Below, piece by piece: positions 5,424-6,419 of a stretch of 6,419 nt of DNA; position 1 is the first letter of the stretch; each line of letters starts with the position of its first letter. Origin of the DNA: Methanosarcinales archaeon (GTDB lineage: Archaea > Halobacteriota > Methanosarcinia > Methanosarcinales > Methanogasteraceae). The DNA is taken from NCBI GenBank assembly GCA_003661105.1, contig QMVM01000116.1, positions 1-6,419 of the forward strand, given 5' to 3'. A program made the position numbers and the translations under genes. The notes under the pieces are model-generated. The model did not search any database. It was not told where the DNA came from and saw nothing but the letters and a program-made list of their open reading frames with translations.

Positions 5424-5588
5424 TTATCGATCAATCTCTTCTCTCAATTCTCTTAACAGACTCTCACATACTTGGAAATTCTCTTTCACGGTCTCATATA
5501 CCTCCATGGCAATCTCCTGGTTGTAAGTATGTGATGTCGGGTTTCTCGCTTCGAGCAGTTCTAACTATCTTTCCTCGTCATCAATCAG
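5424..5588 (-). pseudogene. HI0074-family nucleotidyltransferase-partner remnant
   Basis: A minus-strand frame ending at TAA 5424-5426 encodes a recognisable C-terminus of the HI0074 (nucleotidyltransferase substrate-binding, HEPN-like) family: LELLEARNPTSHTYNQE, then an amphipathic helix rich in Glu and Leu that ends EEIDR. Just upstream the same frame reads LIDDEER and then TAG (5565-5567), exactly where the family has Trp before LELLEARN, a TGG-to-TAG change. The frame is closed again at 5589-5591, and the normal N-terminal half (about 80 residues) is missing. The neighbouring methyltransferase gene begins 15 bp away. In intact loci these proteins pair with a minimal nucleotidyltransferase in MNT-HEPN toxin-antitoxin modules; no partner is present here. 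Confidence 0.75.
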
Positions 5589-5603
5589 TTAAATTTTATA
5601 TTA

Positions 5604-6389
5604 TCAATGAATTACTTTTCTTTTTCCGATGACATATATTATCTGAAATAAGTCATTTCTTTTCTGTAATATGTCAAATTCATTTCGAATGCATTTTTCC
5701 AATTTCTTATAGTTAAACCCCACATGGCCCCCATCCCACTTTTTCTCTATGTTTGAGGTGTCGTTGAAGATACTCGCTTTAATCAAATCTTTTAGGGATA
5801 TTCGCTCTCTCTTCATTCTAAAAATTGTCAACCCAACTCTCTGAAATAAGAAGGTTATACCCACCATCTTTGGCACCGAAATCACAATGATGCCGTCTTC
5901 GTCGATCAGAGTTGACACCTGCTTGAGTAAGTCAATTTTAGATTCATACATGCTATCCGGTTCGTCACCAATATGTTCTAAAACTTCTAGCAGAAAGAGA
6001 ATGTGGTATTGCTCGCCTGATAACTTTGTCGCTATTTCGTCAATTGTCAAATCTTCATTGCATATTAAATCCACATTATGGATGTCTGTTTTATCAACTA
6101 TTTCATGGGCGATTCTAATGAAGTTTGGACTTATATCAACCGCGACGACATTATTAAAATATCTTGCCAGTGATGGGATAAAATATCCATCTGCGCAACC
6201 GAAATCGATAACATTAACTTTATGAAAATACTTCAACGTTAATCTGAGACATATCTCAAAGTGCCTTCTTTTTATATAGGATGCAATTCCAGGTCTTAAA
6301 TAATTGTATTCAGAATATGTATGATATTCATCCAAATAACCGATTCCCTCCAAAGATGCACTTGGGGGCTGAATTAAGTATTGTTTCAT
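5604..6389 (-). CDS. Class I SAM-dependent methyltransferase
   Basis: A 261-residue soluble methyltransferase of the UbiG/UbiE-like Rossmann type; the acceptor is unknown. Motif I is VIDFGCADGYF (60-70), the ribose-binding acidic strand is VVAVDIS (81-87, D85), motif IV is LLEVLEHI (133-140), and a later core strand is GIIVISVP (166-173). The C-terminal part, with GGHVGFNYKKL (220-230) followed by a polar helix, resembles methyltransferases found in surface-glycan and secondary-metabolite clusters. The start is ATG 6389, with GAGGAG (6399-6404) 9 nt upstream. The gene is markedly A+T-rich compared with fni and fen, like the PRTase-GNAT gene. Its stop lies 15 bp from the broken HI0074 remnant. 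It is likely the last gene of an operon entering from the right edge. Confidence 0.88.
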   Translation of the reverse strand: MKQYLIQPPSASLEGIGYLDEYHTYSEYNYLRPGIASYIKRRHFEICLRLTLKYFHKVNVIDFGCADGYFIPSLARYFNNVVAVDISPNFIRIAHEIVDKTDIHNVDLICNEDLTIDEIATKLSGEQYHILFLLEVLEHIGDEPDSMYESKIDLLKQVSTLIDEDGIIVISVPKMVGITFLFQRVGLTIFRMKRERISLKDLIKASIFNDTSNIEKKWDGGHVGFNYKKLEKCIRNEFDILQKRNDLFQIIYVIGKRKVIH

Positions 6390-6391
6390 GC

Positions 6392-6418
6392 TTAAACACT
6401 CCTCAAAACTCCCCGCTC
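6392..6418 (-). CDS. Possible 3' end of an upstream gene (partial)
   Basis: In one minus-strand frame, the last 27 bases of the window read ERGVLRSV followed by TAA (6394-6392), two bases before the methyltransferase ATG. The tight spacing and the SD lying inside this stretch are typical of an operon junction. Eight codons are too few to identify a product, and another frame is open in phase with the methyltransferase. Confidence 0.25.
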   Translation of the reverse strand, partial: ERGVLRSV

Positions 6419-6419
6419 C

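Noticed and set aside
5424..5588. Pyrrolysine readthrough of the TAG in the HI0074 remnant
   Set aside because: The TAG replaces a conserved Trp rather than a known Pyl site, the N-terminal half is missing, and the frame closes again with TAA at 5589-5591, so simple decay explains it.

Overview
The window looks like a chromosomal segment of a euryarchaeon. The evidence is an archaeal flap endonuclease (FEN1) with a C-terminal PCNA-interacting peptide, a type 2 (FMN-dependent) isopentenyl-diphosphate isomerase as used in archaeal mevalonate-pathway lipid synthesis, TATA/BRE-like promoter elements, and ribosome-binding sites complementary to an archaeal 16S 3' end. The protein sequences resemble those of methanogens and related anaerobic methane/alkane-oxidising lineages, but genus cannot be fixed from this window alone.

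Layout. 1-198: a terminator-like hairpin for an upstream gene, then a BRE/TATA promoter. 199-2383 (+): FEN1 followed 4 nt later by a 12-TM major facilitator transporter, probably co-transcribed. 2384-2613: convergent intergenic region with several perfect hairpins, including a probable terminator. 2614-3713 (-): an A+T-rich two-gene cassette. It holds a 50-residue zinc-ribbon protein (3561-3713, very short) with a strong Shine-Dalgarno, then, 23 nt later, a TTG-initiated fusion of a phosphoribosyltransferase-like domain to a GNAT acetyltransferase domain. 3714-4321: about 600 bp with no convincing intact gene, holding promoter candidates, palindromes and a possible decayed reading frame on the minus strand. 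4322-5377 (+): fni, probably read from a leaderless transcript. 5424-5588 (-): the C-terminal remnant of a HI0074-family (HEPN-type) nucleotidyltransferase-partner protein, with a Trp-to-amber stop. 5604-6389 (-): an A+T-rich class I SAM-dependent methyltransferase with a good SD, probably preceded by another gene that ends at the window edge.

The window is a mosaic. G+C-richer housekeeping genes (fen, MFS, fni) run on the plus strand, and A+T-rich accessory genes (zinc ribbon, PRTase-GNAT, methyltransferase) run on the minus strand between and after them. The junctions carry hairpins and a broken toxin-antitoxin-like gene, which suggests acquired islets. The best candidate for something undescribed is the zinc ribbon plus PRTase-GNAT pair. 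Its architecture suggests PRPP- and acyl-CoA-dependent chemistry on an unknown substrate, but no function can be assigned from sequence alone.
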